From the NCBI RefSeq assembly GCF_014649795.1, contig NZ_BMTS01000001.1, forward strand, positions 786,193 through 850,192: a stretch of DNA of 64,000 nt. The letters run 5' to 3'. Shown here in pieces: positions 9,482 to 17,162 of the stretch; positions within the stretch are counted from its first letter, which is position 1, and each line of letters starts with the position of its first letter. A program made the position numbers and the translations under genes. The notes beneath the pieces were generated by a model. It worked only from the letters and a program-made list of their open reading frames with translations. It was not told the DNA's origin and made no database searches. The DNA comes from Streptomyces melanogenes (GTDB lineage: Bacteria > Actinomycetota > Actinomycetes > Streptomycetales > Streptomycetaceae).

Positions 9482-9910
9482 GTGGCCAAGGACCGTTCTT
9501 CGCGTTCCCTCCGGTGTTCCTCCTGTCTGCGGTGTGGACGCCGACCGTGTGCCGCCTGGCAAGGGCCGCGCAGAGTGGCCCGGCTGCGGCGTACGGTCGT
9601 GACGTATCTCGGTTGTTTCCGCTGGTCGTTGGCCGCCTGGGTGGCGGTCGCCGGGCTGCTGGTGGGCGGTGGGGTCGCCGGTGTGCTGCTGCCCACAGGG
9701 GCTGCTGCCTCCGTGGTCGCTCTGGTCTGGCTGGCCCTGACCGTACGGGTACTGCGACGCGCCACCGCGTGCCCCGGCCCGGGCGGGGGCTTCGGACCGG
9801 GGGCGGGCGGGGTCCGCGAGCCTCGCCGCCCCAACCCCTCCCCGCCGGGCGGGGCCGTCGCCCTGGCGCTGCCCGAGGATCCGTCGGGTGGTGTGGTCTC
9901 CCTCGTCTGA
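9482..9910 (+). CDS. small membrane protein, hypothetical
   Basis: I read a 142-residue protein from GTG 9482, which has GGAGG (9472-9476) five bases upstream. Earlier in-frame ATGs give an implausible Arg-rich N-terminus overlapping the decarboxylase. The first 45 residues are basic with four cysteines (CSSCLRCGRRPC), which could bind a metal. Then come two hydrophobic segments, about residues 50-70 and 73-90 (AAWVAVAGLLVGGGVAGVLL, ASVVALVWLALTV), and a Gly/Pro-rich tail. I recognise no family. It ends about 100 bases before the TOPRIM gene. Confidence 0.5.
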   Translation: MAKDRSSRSLRCSSCLRCGRRPCAAWQGPRRVARLRRTVVTYLGCFRWSLAAWVAVAGLLVGGGVAGVLLPTGAAASVVALVWLALTVRVLRRATACPGPGGGFGPGAGGVREPRRPNPSPPGGAVALALPEDPSGGVVSLV

Positions 9911-10007
9911 GCACCGCCCGTCCTCGTCGCGTCGAGCGGGGCTGTCGAAGAGCGGGGCTGTCGAATATTCAGTGCCCTGTCGGCCCGTGGAAGTGCAGAC
10001 TCGTTGC

Positions 10008-10625
10008 ATGGCGGACATGTGGGCGTTCCGGGACGCGGTGAGTGGCTGGGCAGCCGGTGGGACCGGTGAAGCGGCGAGTGAACTGGCCGTACGACTGGGG
10101 TTGAGGACGGCGGTACTGCTGGAGGGGCCCAGTGATCTCGCGGCCGTCGAGGGTCTGGCCGCACGGCGTGGCCGGGACCTGGCCGCCGAAGGGGTGTGCG
10201 TCGTGCCGATGGGCGGGGCGATGAGCGTCGGCCGCTACGCCGGTCTGCTCGGGCCGCCCGGTCTCGGCCTCAGCCTGAGGGGACTGTGCGACGAGCGTGA
10301 GCAGTCCTTCTACGACCGCGGTCTGACCCGGGCCGGGGCGCCGCCCGGGGGCTTCTTCGTGTGCGTGGCGGACCTGGAGGACGAGCTGATCCGCGCGCTG
10401 GGCACGGCACGGGTCGAGGAGATCATCGAGGCCGAGGGCGACCTGCGCGCCTGGCAGACCTTCCTGCACCAGCCCGCACAGCAGGGCCGCCCCCGGCAGC
10501 GGCAGTTGCGGCGCTTCCTCGGCACCAAGAAGGGCCGCAAGATCCGCTACGGCAGTCTGCTGGTGGAGGCCCTGGAGCCGGGGCAGGTACCTGCGCCGCT
10601 GGACGAGCTCCTCGCGAGCGTGTGA
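10008..10625 (+). CDS. TOPRIM-domain nucleotidyltransferase/hydrolase-like protein
   Basis: A 205-residue protein resembling the TOPRIM half of OLD-family ATP-dependent nucleases. After about 25 residues the core reads TAVLLEGPSDLAAVEGLAARRG (conserved Glu of the TOPRIM motif), then VVPMGGAMSVGRYAGLLGP, then LSLRGLCDERE (expected metal-binding acidic residues), and CVADLEDELIRALG. No ABC-ATPase domain is present, so it is either a single-domain relative or works with an ATPase in trans. The C-terminus is basic (FLGTKKGRKIRYG). ATG 10008 was chosen because the reading frame upstream has no domain. Family call moderately sure; activity unknown. Confidence 0.7.
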   Translation: MADMWAFRDAVSGWAAGGTGEAASELAVRLGLRTAVLLEGPSDLAAVEGLAARRGRDLAAEGVCVVPMGGAMSVGRYAGLLGPPGLGLSLRGLCDEREQSFYDRGLTRAGAPPGGFFVCVADLEDELIRALGTARVEEIIEAEGDLRAWQTFLHQPAQQGRPRQRQLRRFLGTKKGRKIRYGSLLVEALEPGQVPAPLDELLASV

Positions 10626-10695
10626 CGGAGGCACGACAGGCGGTCGGCACCGACCTCGGGAGCGTCGGCGCATGCGCGTACCGAGACGCACCCCG

Positions 10696-11148
10696 TCACG
10701 CCTCGTCAAGGCGCCCCAGATGCCGGATGTTCTGCTGGTCGGTGTGGTCCTGGCTCGCACTGGTGTCGAACCACGCGTCCAGGATCTCCCCGAGTGTCGC
10801 GGTAGATGTCAGCCGCAGGCTCAGGGCCAGGACGTTCGCGTCGTTCCAGCGGCGGGCACCACTGGCCGTGTAGGCATCCGTGCACAGCGCCGCGCGCACG
10901 CCGGGAACCTTGTTCGCGGCGATGCTCGCGCCGGTCCCGGTCCAGCAGCAGACCACGGCCTGGTCCGCCCGCCCCTCGGCCACGTCCCGCGCGGCAGTCT
11001 CCGTGCAGAACGCCCAGTCAGCCGTCTCCTCCGGTGCCAGCACGCCATGAGGGATCACCTCGTACCCCCGGCGGCCCAGCTCCGCCACGAGCGGACGGGC
11101 CACCCCATCGTCGGAGTCGGCGGAGACAGAGATCCGCAGGTTCGCCAT
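10696..11148 (-). CDS. RpiB/LacA/LacB-family sugar-phosphate isomerase
   Basis: A 150-residue RpiB-like protein. The fold opens with LRISVSADSDDGVARPLVAE (the usual sugar-phosphate Asp/His loop is altered), and the active-site cysteine is in VVCCWTGTGASIAANKVPGVRAALC, corresponding to the family's Cys-GTG-GxxIaaNK motif. RpiB enzymes interconvert ribose-5-phosphate and ribulose-5-phosphate; LacAB relatives act on galactose-6-phosphate. The family motif normally reads GTGIG; here it is GTGAS. Single gene, converging with the TOPRIM gene. The family is clear; the exact substrate is not. Confidence 0.88.
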   Translation of the reverse strand: MANLRISVSADSDDGVARPLVAELGRRGYEVIPHGVLAPEETADWAFCTETAARDVAEGRADQAVVCCWTGTGASIAANKVPGVRAALCTDAYTASGARRWNDANVLALSLRLTSTATLGEILDAWFDTSASQDHTDQQNIRHLGRLDEA

Positions 11149-11327
11149 GACATTCCCCTTCCGGCAGGTACGTAAGGTGCAGGAAACACCATGGTCTTAC
11201 AGCAACGCCCCTGGACGCTCCGTCGGCGGGGGTCGGCCTGGAAGGTTGCCTGGAAAACCCCGAGGCGGGCGGCGGGCGTTCGGGCCCAGCGCCCCGCCCC
11301 GGGGCCGGTTGCTCGTACGAGGTGTGG

Positions 11328-11777
11328 CTACTGGCAGAGCGCGAAGGCCGTCAGGCTCTGCGATCTGCTACCGGTGTTGGTCCCCCGGATGTACCAGGCG
11401 TTCCCGGAGGCGTACGAGTCGGTGAAGAAGATGTCGTAGCCGCTGGTCACGCCCCCACCACCGGTCGGCGCGGTACCCGCCGGGCACTCGGCGTACACGA
11501 TCCCGTGGTCGCGGTTGCCTTGGACGGTCACGGAGGCGCCGTACACCGGTGTTCCGGCCTGTGCCGCTGCGGCCTTGACCGGTTTCGGCGGCGGTTTGGG
11601 CGCGCCGGAATCCGACGACGCCGATGCGGCGGTGGCGATACCCACGGTCGCGATGACAGCGGCCGCGATACCCGCCGCCTCCCGCGCACTCTGGTTCCAA
11701 CCAGTGGACCGGTCCGCTGAGCGGACCGCCGACTGGCGTGCCCGACCGGGCCCGGGCATTCTCGCGCTGTGCCGCAT
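11328..11777 (-). CDS. secreted hypothetical protein with CPAGT/GGGG repeat-type domain
   Basis: A short exported protein of about 149 residues if ATG 11777 is used; an upstream ATG at 11879 and another at 11759 are possible and none has a good ribosome binding site. A hydrophobic stretch (REAAGIAAAVIATVGIATAA) serves as signal peptide or anchor, followed by a Pro/Lys/Ala-rich linker. The mature domain contains YAECPAGTAPTGGGGVTSG and SYASGNAWYIRGTN, a pattern seen in many Streptomyces exported proteins of unknown role, with two cysteines that could pair. It is divergent from the Tat-exported protein at 11882. Confidence 0.6.
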   Translation of the reverse strand: MRHSARMPGPGRARQSAVRSADRSTGWNQSAREAAGIAAAVIATVGIATAASASSDSGAPKPPPKPVKAAAAQAGTPVYGASVTVQGNRDHGIVYAECPAGTAPTGGGGVTSGYDIFFTDSYASGNAWYIRGTNTGSRSQSLTAFALCQ

Positions 11778-11881
11778 CTGTTCGTACGCGCGGGACTTCG
11801 AGGGAGCAGGTACGGGCCAAGCAGCCGTCACCGTATGGCTGTTGGGCGCTCCAGAAGCCGATGAGACGGGAGTGGGCAAAG

Positions 11882-12613
11882 GTGAAGAGATCGGAAAACG
11901 TGAGCCGGAGAGGTGTGCTCCGCATCGGCGGAACTGCGGTCGCGGCGGGTCTCGTCGGCCTCGCTGTCCCCCCGGCGGCCTCGGCGGCGGTACGAGGGCG
12001 TGCCCCGCTGGGCATCAGCGCCGGAAGCACGTTCATGGCGTGGAAGGGTATTTCCGGGGACCAGCGGATCTGGTGGAACGGGCTGCAGAACGGCGGTACT
12101 TGGACCGGGCCGCAGCCGGTGCCGGGCGCGAACACGAATGCCGGGGTTGCCTTGGCGGGCCAGTCCGGTGGTCCGCTCCACATGACGTGGAAGGGCGTTG
12201 AAGGGGATCAGCGGGTCTTCTGGAACACGTATCTCGGCAGTTCCACGGGCTGGACCGGGCCGCAGCCGATCGACGGCGCGTTCACCAGCGGCGGCGTCGC
12301 CCTGGCCGGCCCACCGGACGGGAGCCTGCAGCTGGCGTGGAAGGGCGCCCCCGGCGACCAGCGGATCTGGTGGAGCCGGCTCTACGCGGGGGCGACGAGT
12401 TGGACGGCTCCGCAGGTGGTACCCAGCGCCAACACCAGTGTGGGCCCGGCTCTCACCGTCTACGGCGATTCCCCCTACATGACCTGGAAGGGCGTCGAGG
12501 GCGACGAGCTCATCTGGTGGAGCCGTTTCAACGGCAGCACGTGGACCGCGCCCCAGTCCGTCCCCAGTGCCAGCACAAGTTTCCGTCCTGCGTTGGCGAC
12601 TCTGGGGGTTTGA
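11882..12613 (+). CDS. Tat-exported protein with four WKG/IWW propeller-like repeats
   Basis: Reading from GTG 11882 (GGAG about nine bases upstream), residues 1-35 form a twin-arginine signal (SRRGVLRIGGTAVAAGLVG, then an AxA-type cleavage site). The mature part is four tandem repeats of about 47 residues, each with xMxWKGxxGDxxIWW, a TWTxPQ motif and a conserved small tail. The pattern suggests a beta-propeller or lectin-like fold such as fungal fucose-lectin or PLL-like repeats; I cannot name a ligand. Four repeats are few for a full propeller, so it may oligomerise. An ATG at 11861 is an alternative start. Convergent with the Fe-S/ferritin gene. Confidence 0.7.
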   Translation: MKRSENVSRRGVLRIGGTAVAAGLVGLAVPPAASAAVRGRAPLGISAGSTFMAWKGISGDQRIWWNGLQNGGTWTGPQPVPGANTNAGVALAGQSGGPLHMTWKGVEGDQRVFWNTYLGSSTGWTGPQPIDGAFTSGGVALAGPPDGSLQLAWKGAPGDQRIWWSRLYAGATSWTAPQVVPSANTSVGPALTVYGDSPYMTWKGVEGDELIWWSRFNGSTWTAPQSVPSASTSFRPALATLGV

Positions 12614-12654
12614 GGGGGTACGGGCTGTGGGCGGGGCCAGGGGAAAGCCGCTTT

Positions 12655-14379
12655 TCACGGCTCGTCAGACACCAGCGACAGCTCCCACAATGTCTCCAAG
12701 GCGCAGTTGGCCGGGTAGTCGTACGGCAGGTGGCGGGCGTAGTGCTGCTGGGCGATCGTGATCTGTTGGACCATGGTGTGGGTCAGGCGCAGGTTCTGTG
12801 TGGTGTCCAGGCCTGGGGCGTAGCCCGCGACGAAGGTGTCGAACGGGAGGCCCTCGGTGTGGTGGGCCAGGGCGGTGCCCAGAGTGCGCAGGGGGCCCGT
12901 CATGTGGCGGCGGGCGGCGCTGTGGAAGTGCATGCCCTGCCGGTAGGACGCGTCCAGCAGCATGCACACCGCCCAGTAGTGGAGGTTCGCGAGGTGGCGT
13001 AGGGCCGGGACCGTTTCGTCGGGGACGGGGGTGCCGGACGGGGGCAGCCCGCTGGAGTGGCTGAGGGGGACGACCGGGTGGTCGGGGCTGGCCGGGTTCC
13101 ATACGTCCGTGCAGTCCTGGAGGGCGGGGTGGGTGGCTTCGAACATGGACCGGAACAGCGTGAAGTGTTCGCTTTCCCCTTCCTCGCGCAGCAGCTCCAG
13201 GCGGGCGAACCAGGACGTGTAGTCGAGCCGGTCCGGCTCCCGCTCCTGGAGGAGTTCCAGCACCCGGGTGACTTTGCGGTAGAGGCTGCCGACCTGGTTG
13301 GGGCGCGGAGCCGCAGGTGCCGTCGAGCCGAGCACCTCGTACAGGCGGTCGACGAAGGCGCGGTCCTCGGGTGTGTGCTGCTGGGCGGGGTCGACCGCGC
13401 TGGGCGACGCCTCGACGTACACGTACTTGGCCAGAGAGTGCAGGCTCAGTGGTTCCAGTACGAAGTCGAAGGGATAGATGTCCTGCTCGTACGGGAACTG
13501 CTGGCGGCCGAGGTGAGGGGCCGCTCCGAGAGCGACGAGCAGCGAGTTGACGATGTCGAGGTGGGTCATCTCCTCGATGGCCACGCCCATCAGGTGCAGT
13601 GGGCGGCCTCCGTAGCGGTGGCTGGGCCAGCCGGCGAGGTCGGCGAAACGCGGCACCTTGATCGAGAAGGCGGCGTAGAGGTACTGGACGAGCAGCGAGT
13701 GCTCGATCTCCGCGCCGTCGCGCAGCAGACGGATCAGTTCCAGCGTCGGATCGTCGAACACGGGGGTGTATCCGAGCCGTTCGGTGTCTGCCGTGGTGAG
13801 CGTTGGTGTCCTGCTCAGCCGGGGTGTGGTCTCGGGAGGTGTGGCGGGCGGGCCGAGTTCGCGTTCTGGCGGGGCCGCGCTCTGTGCGGCGGCCAGTACG
13901 GCCGCCCGGTAGCGCTCGTAGTCCGTGCAGCGGCATACGTGTGAGCCGAGTACGGTGTCGATGGTCTCCTGCAGTGGTTGTTCCGCTTCGTTTGCGGCGT
14001 GGTCGACGACGACGCTTCCGGCGACCGCGAACCCGGCCGCGCAGTATCCGCACTGGAACGCCTCACGCTCCAGGAACGCCTGCTGTACGGGGTGCAGTGC
14101 GCCCTCGGCCGCCAGGCCCTCGACGGTGGTGACGTCCCATCCGCGCACGTGCCGCATGCTGGTCATACAGGCCTGACGGGTCACCAGGGGCGCTTGGGGG
14201 CGGGTGCGGACCGCGACGGTGCAGGCGCGGCACTCCCCGATGGAGCAGCCGATCTTCGTTCCGGTCAGGCCCAGGTCCTCGTGCAGGAAGTGGACGAGCG
14301 ACATGTCGCCGGGCACGGAACGGCCGTGGTGGCGCACGCCGTTGACGGTCAGGTCCAGGTCGGTGTTCGGCTCTTGCAT
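12655..14379 (-). CDS. [2Fe-2S] hydroxylase small subunit fused to a ferritin-like (VioB/RebD-type) domain
   Basis: A 574-residue fusion. Residues 1-165 are the small iron-sulfur subunit of a molybdenum hydroxylase: the plant-ferredoxin cluster ligands are in GCSIGECRACTV plus RQAC, and the second [2Fe-2S] helical domain carries FQCGYCAAGF and CRCTDYERY. After a Pro/Thr-rich linker (about 165-200), the rest is a ferritin-like helical bundle of the type in VioB/RebD: AEIEHSLLVQYLYAAFSIK and AIEEMTHLDIVNSLLVALG supply the E...ExxH ligands expected for a di-iron or haem-linked site. The ATG overlaps the preceding stop by one base (TGATG), so it is translationally coupled to the large subunit. 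The role of the fused domain (oxygen or electron acceptor, substrate oxidation) is not predictable. Confidence 0.85.
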   Translation of the reverse strand: MQEPNTDLDLTVNGVRHHGRSVPGDMSLVHFLHEDLGLTGTKIGCSIGECRACTVAVRTRPQAPLVTRQACMTSMRHVRGWDVTTVEGLAAEGALHPVQQAFLEREAFQCGYCAAGFAVAGSVVVDHAANEAEQPLQETIDTVLGSHVCRCTDYERYRAAVLAAAQSAAPPERELGPPATPPETTPRLSRTPTLTTADTERLGYTPVFDDPTLELIRLLRDGAEIEHSLLVQYLYAAFSIKVPRFADLAGWPSHRYGGRPLHLMGVAIEEMTHLDIVNSLLVALGAAPHLGRQQFPYEQDIYPFDFVLEPLSLHSLAKYVYVEASPSAVDPAQQHTPEDRAFVDRLYEVLGSTAPAAPRPNQVGSLYRKVTRVLELLQEREPDRLDYTSWFARLELLREEGESEHFTLFRSMFEATHPALQDCTDVWNPASPDHPVVPLSHSSGLPPSGTPVPDETVPALRHLANLHYWAVCMLLDASYRQGMHFHSAARRHMTGPLRTLGTALAHHTEGLPFDTFVAGYAPGLDTTQNLRLTHTMVQQITIAQQHYARHLPYDYPANCALETLWELSLVSDEP

Positions 14380-17096
14380 CACGACCGCCCGTCGTCGGGG
14401 AGTGGCAGGTCCGCCAGGCGGATGGGGGTACGGGAGGGCCAGCAGCGGTCGTCGCCCTGTCCGAGGGCGTGCGCGACGGCGTTGGCCACGGCCGGTGCGA
14501 CGCTCGTCATGGTCGCTTCTCCGATCCCCTTGTGGCGCAGGCTCGGACTTCCTGGACCGAGCACACCCGCCGACGGCAGGGGAACGAGGACCGTCTCGCG
14601 CCGGATCCCGGTGATGTCGGCGTAGCGTGCCAGCCGGTAGCGGTCGAAGTTGACGTAGGGACCGGCACCGGTCTCCGGCGGCAGTTCCTCGTGCAGGGTG
14701 TGGGAGATCCCCATGGCCAGCCCGCCCGCCACCTGGCCCTCCAACGCGGTCGGCAGCAGTGGGTCGCCCGCGTCCAGGAACGTCACCGCGTCCACGACAC
14801 GGATCGTCCCGTGCCGGGGCACGATCTCCACGCCGATGAGGTGTCCGGCGGCCGCGTACAGCGACCGGGGCACGACGTCCCCGCCCGGCCCGCGCGCGGT
14901 CGGGGCTCTGAGCGGGCCGACCGGTGGGAGTGGCACGGGGTCGTCGTCCGGCGAGCGGACGAGCGCCAGCGCGTCGACGGACGCCTCGTGGGACACCCCG
15001 TCCACCTGGAACGTCGCCTGCGACCAGCCGTTGCAGAAGTAGCCGTGCGCCATGACGCACGTCTGGCCGCCCGTACGCACCAGCTCACCCGCCAGTGCGG
15101 CCAGCGGCACTTCGGGGCGGCCCGGCAGCCGTACCGCACCGTCGTGCCAGGCCGCCAGCAGGTCGGCGTCGCTCAAGGCGGGCTCGTTGAGGAGCGTGCG
15201 TGCCACGGGCAGCAGGCGCAGCCGCAGGAGTGCGCGGCACGCCTCCCGTACCGCGTGCACATGGAAGAACGCCGTCTTCGACGCGCTGCTCGCCCCGTGC
15301 GACAGCGAGATCTTGACCTGGTCGTGCAGTCCGAGCTCCTTGAGCCGCTGGGCGAAGCGCTCGAAGGGACCCACCACACCGAGCCGGGCCACCGCCTCCG
15401 CCCCCAGCACGTCGTGGGCGGCCCGCTCCAGAGCGGCGCGGGAGCCCTGCCCCATCTCCACGCTCTGGCCCCACACCACGATCCGGCCGTCCCCGGTCAC
15501 CTGCACGGCCGTGTAGACACTGTCCTGGCTGGTTCCGTACGCCTCCATGCAGCAGGCGAAGCCGACCCCGTACAGCGTGCCGTCGCCGCGCGCGGCGACC
15601 CGGTCGCGGGCCTCGTCGCGCTGCCGCCACAGGGTGTGGTCGCGGGCCGCCGCACAGACTTCGGCGGCGCCGACGTGGAACCGCAGCGGAGTCCCCGCGA
15701 GGTCCGTGTCCGGGGCAGGAGCGCCGGGTGACCCGTCGGCGCCGGCGCGGACCACGTTGGCCAGGCGGACGTCGATGGGATCCATGCCCAGGCCCCGTAC
15801 CGCGAACCGGTCGAGCGCGGTCTCCAGGTTGAACGCCACCTGCGGGATGCCGAAGCCGCGCATGGAGCCGACGGCGGGGATCGCCCGCTCCATCACGATG
15901 GCGTGCACCGAGGCCCGCGGCACCCGGTAGGGGCCGGTGGCGTGCAGGGCCGCGAGCCCCAGGACCGGACCGTTGAGGTTGGCCTCGACACCCCCGTGCA
16001 GCACGACGAACGACCGCACCGCCCGGATCCGCCCGTCGGGGTCCGCCCGGATCCAGCTGCGGACGCCGGAGGCGTGTCGCTTCAGACCGCCCTGGAACTG
16101 CTCGCGCCGGTCGTACGCCAGCCGGACCGGCCCGGGCGCGAACACCGCGGCGAGCGCCAGGTAGTACGGGAACGGCGACTTGTCCCGGCCCCCGAACCCA
16201 CCCCCGCAGTCCTTCGACCACAGCCGCACGGCCCGCACGCTCGGATGTGCCGCGCGGCCGAGCAGCGTCTGGATGTCCGGCACGTCACCGTGCGGCGACT
16301 GCGTGCCGAGCACCAGATGCAGTGTGCCGGAGGAGTGGTCCAGCCAGGCAAGTCCGGCCTCCGGTTCCAGGAACCCCGGGTCGGTCTGCTGGGTGAACGT
16401 CGTGGTGACGGCGCCGAGCGCTCCGGGCTGGGCCATGTCGCCCGCGATCGCCGAGAACAGCTGTTCCGCGTCGGTGTCGGGCTGCCCGTTCCTGACGAAC
16501 GTGCTCTGGGCGGCGTCGTAGGTGACACGCCCCCGGTTCCAGTGGGAGTACCCGTTGGGCACGGTGGCGTCCAGCAGGTAGTGCGCCTGGCGCGGCGTGC
16601 CGGTGAAGCTCCGCTGCGTCCATGCCTCCAGATCCTGCGCGAGCAGCTGCTCTTCCGTGGGCGGCTGGACGCCGGTGGCGGGGGCGGGCCCGTACACGAC
16701 AGGAGCAGCGCCTTCGCGCAGCTCCTGTGCCGCGCGTCGGAACCGTACGAAGTCGTCGTAGACCACAATCGCCACTGGCTGGCCGATGTAGTCGGCCTTC
16801 TCGCCCGCGGGCAGCAGCGCCTGGACGTTGTCGGCGGACACCCGGTTGCTGTACGGGGGCTGCGGGAGGTCCGCGGCGGTGACGACCACGTCGGGCCGCA
16901 GCTCGACCGGCAGCCGTGCGAAATCCACCCCCGTGAAGACCCGGTCGACGTGCCGGCTGCGCAGCAGCAGGGCGTGTCCGCAGTCCGTGGGCCACCCCAC
17001 GGCGGCCATGTCCACCGGCCGGAAGTCGCTGGCGAACACCTTTTCCCCGGTCACTCTGCGCATGCGCCCGTCGGCGGCGTCGCCGTCACTGCCCAT
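14379..17096 (-). CDS. xanthine dehydrogenase-family molybdopterin-binding large subunit
   Basis: A 905-residue molybdenum-hydroxylase large subunit. The N-terminal a/b hammerhead domain covers about residues 20-150 (DYIGQPVAIVVYDD), the cofactor-binding domains follow. Visible motifs include KDCGGGFGGRDKSPFPYY (Mo-pyranopterin contact), GSMRGFGIPQVAFNLETALD, VWGQSVEMGQGSRAAL, and near the end HKGIGEATMTSVAPAVANAV, whose Glu matches the catalytic general base. The enzyme would hydroxylate an aldehyde or N-heterocycle using water. No FAD-binding medium subunit is nearby, as in isoquinoline oxidoreductase and aldehyde oxidoreductase. I prefer ATG 17096 (GAGG eight bases upstream) over an ATG at 17135. 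The Fe-S/ferritin gene overlaps its stop codon. Confidence 0.9.
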   Translation of the reverse strand: MGSDGDAADGRMRRVTGEKVFASDFRPVDMAAVGWPTDCGHALLLRSRHVDRVFTGVDFARLPVELRPDVVVTAADLPQPPYSNRVSADNVQALLPAGEKADYIGQPVAIVVYDDFVRFRRAAQELREGAAPVVYGPAPATGVQPPTEEQLLAQDLEAWTQRSFTGTPRQAHYLLDATVPNGYSHWNRGRVTYDAAQSTFVRNGQPDTDAEQLFSAIAGDMAQPGALGAVTTTFTQQTDPGFLEPEAGLAWLDHSSGTLHLVLGTQSPHGDVPDIQTLLGRAAHPSVRAVRLWSKDCGGGFGGRDKSPFPYYLALAAVFAPGPVRLAYDRREQFQGGLKRHASGVRSWIRADPDGRIRAVRSFVVLHGGVEANLNGPVLGLAALHATGPYRVPRASVHAIVMERAIPAVGSMRGFGIPQVAFNLETALDRFAVRGLGMDPIDVRLANVVRAGADGSPGAPAPDTDLAGTPLRFHVGAAEVCAAARDHTLWRQRDEARDRVAARGDGTLYGVGFACCMEAYGTSQDSVYTAVQVTGDGRIVVWGQSVEMGQGSRAALERAAHDVLGAEAVARLGVVGPFERFAQRLKELGLHDQVKISLSHGASSASKTAFFHVHAVREACRALLRLRLLPVARTLLNEPALSDADLLAAWHDGAVRLPGRPEVPLAALAGELVRTGGQTCVMAHGYFCNGWSQATFQVDGVSHEASVDALALVRSPDDDPVPLPPVGPLRAPTARGPGGDVVPRSLYAAAGHLIGVEIVPRHGTIRVVDAVTFLDAGDPLLPTALEGQVAGGLAMGISHTLHEELPPETGAGPYVNFDRYRLARYADITGIRRETVLVPLPSAGVLGPGSPSLRHKGIGEATMTSVAPAVANAVAHALGQGDDRCWPSRTPIRLADLPLPDDGRS

Positions 17097-17130
17097 GCGT
17101 CCGACCTCAACACCCCCCACCGCGCCCGGC

Positions 17131-17160
17131 AACATACGGTGCGCCTTATGGGGCCGTCGA
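17131..17160 (-). promoter_or_regulatory. candidate promoter in front of the molybdenum hydroxylase
   Basis: On the minus strand TCGACG (17160-17155) and TATGTT (17136-17131) are separated by 18 bases, a weak match to a housekeeping promoter, inside the 66-base gap between the caspase-Hsp70 stop and the hydroxylase start. If active it would uncouple the two genes. Confidence 0.3.
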
Positions 17161-17162
17161 GG

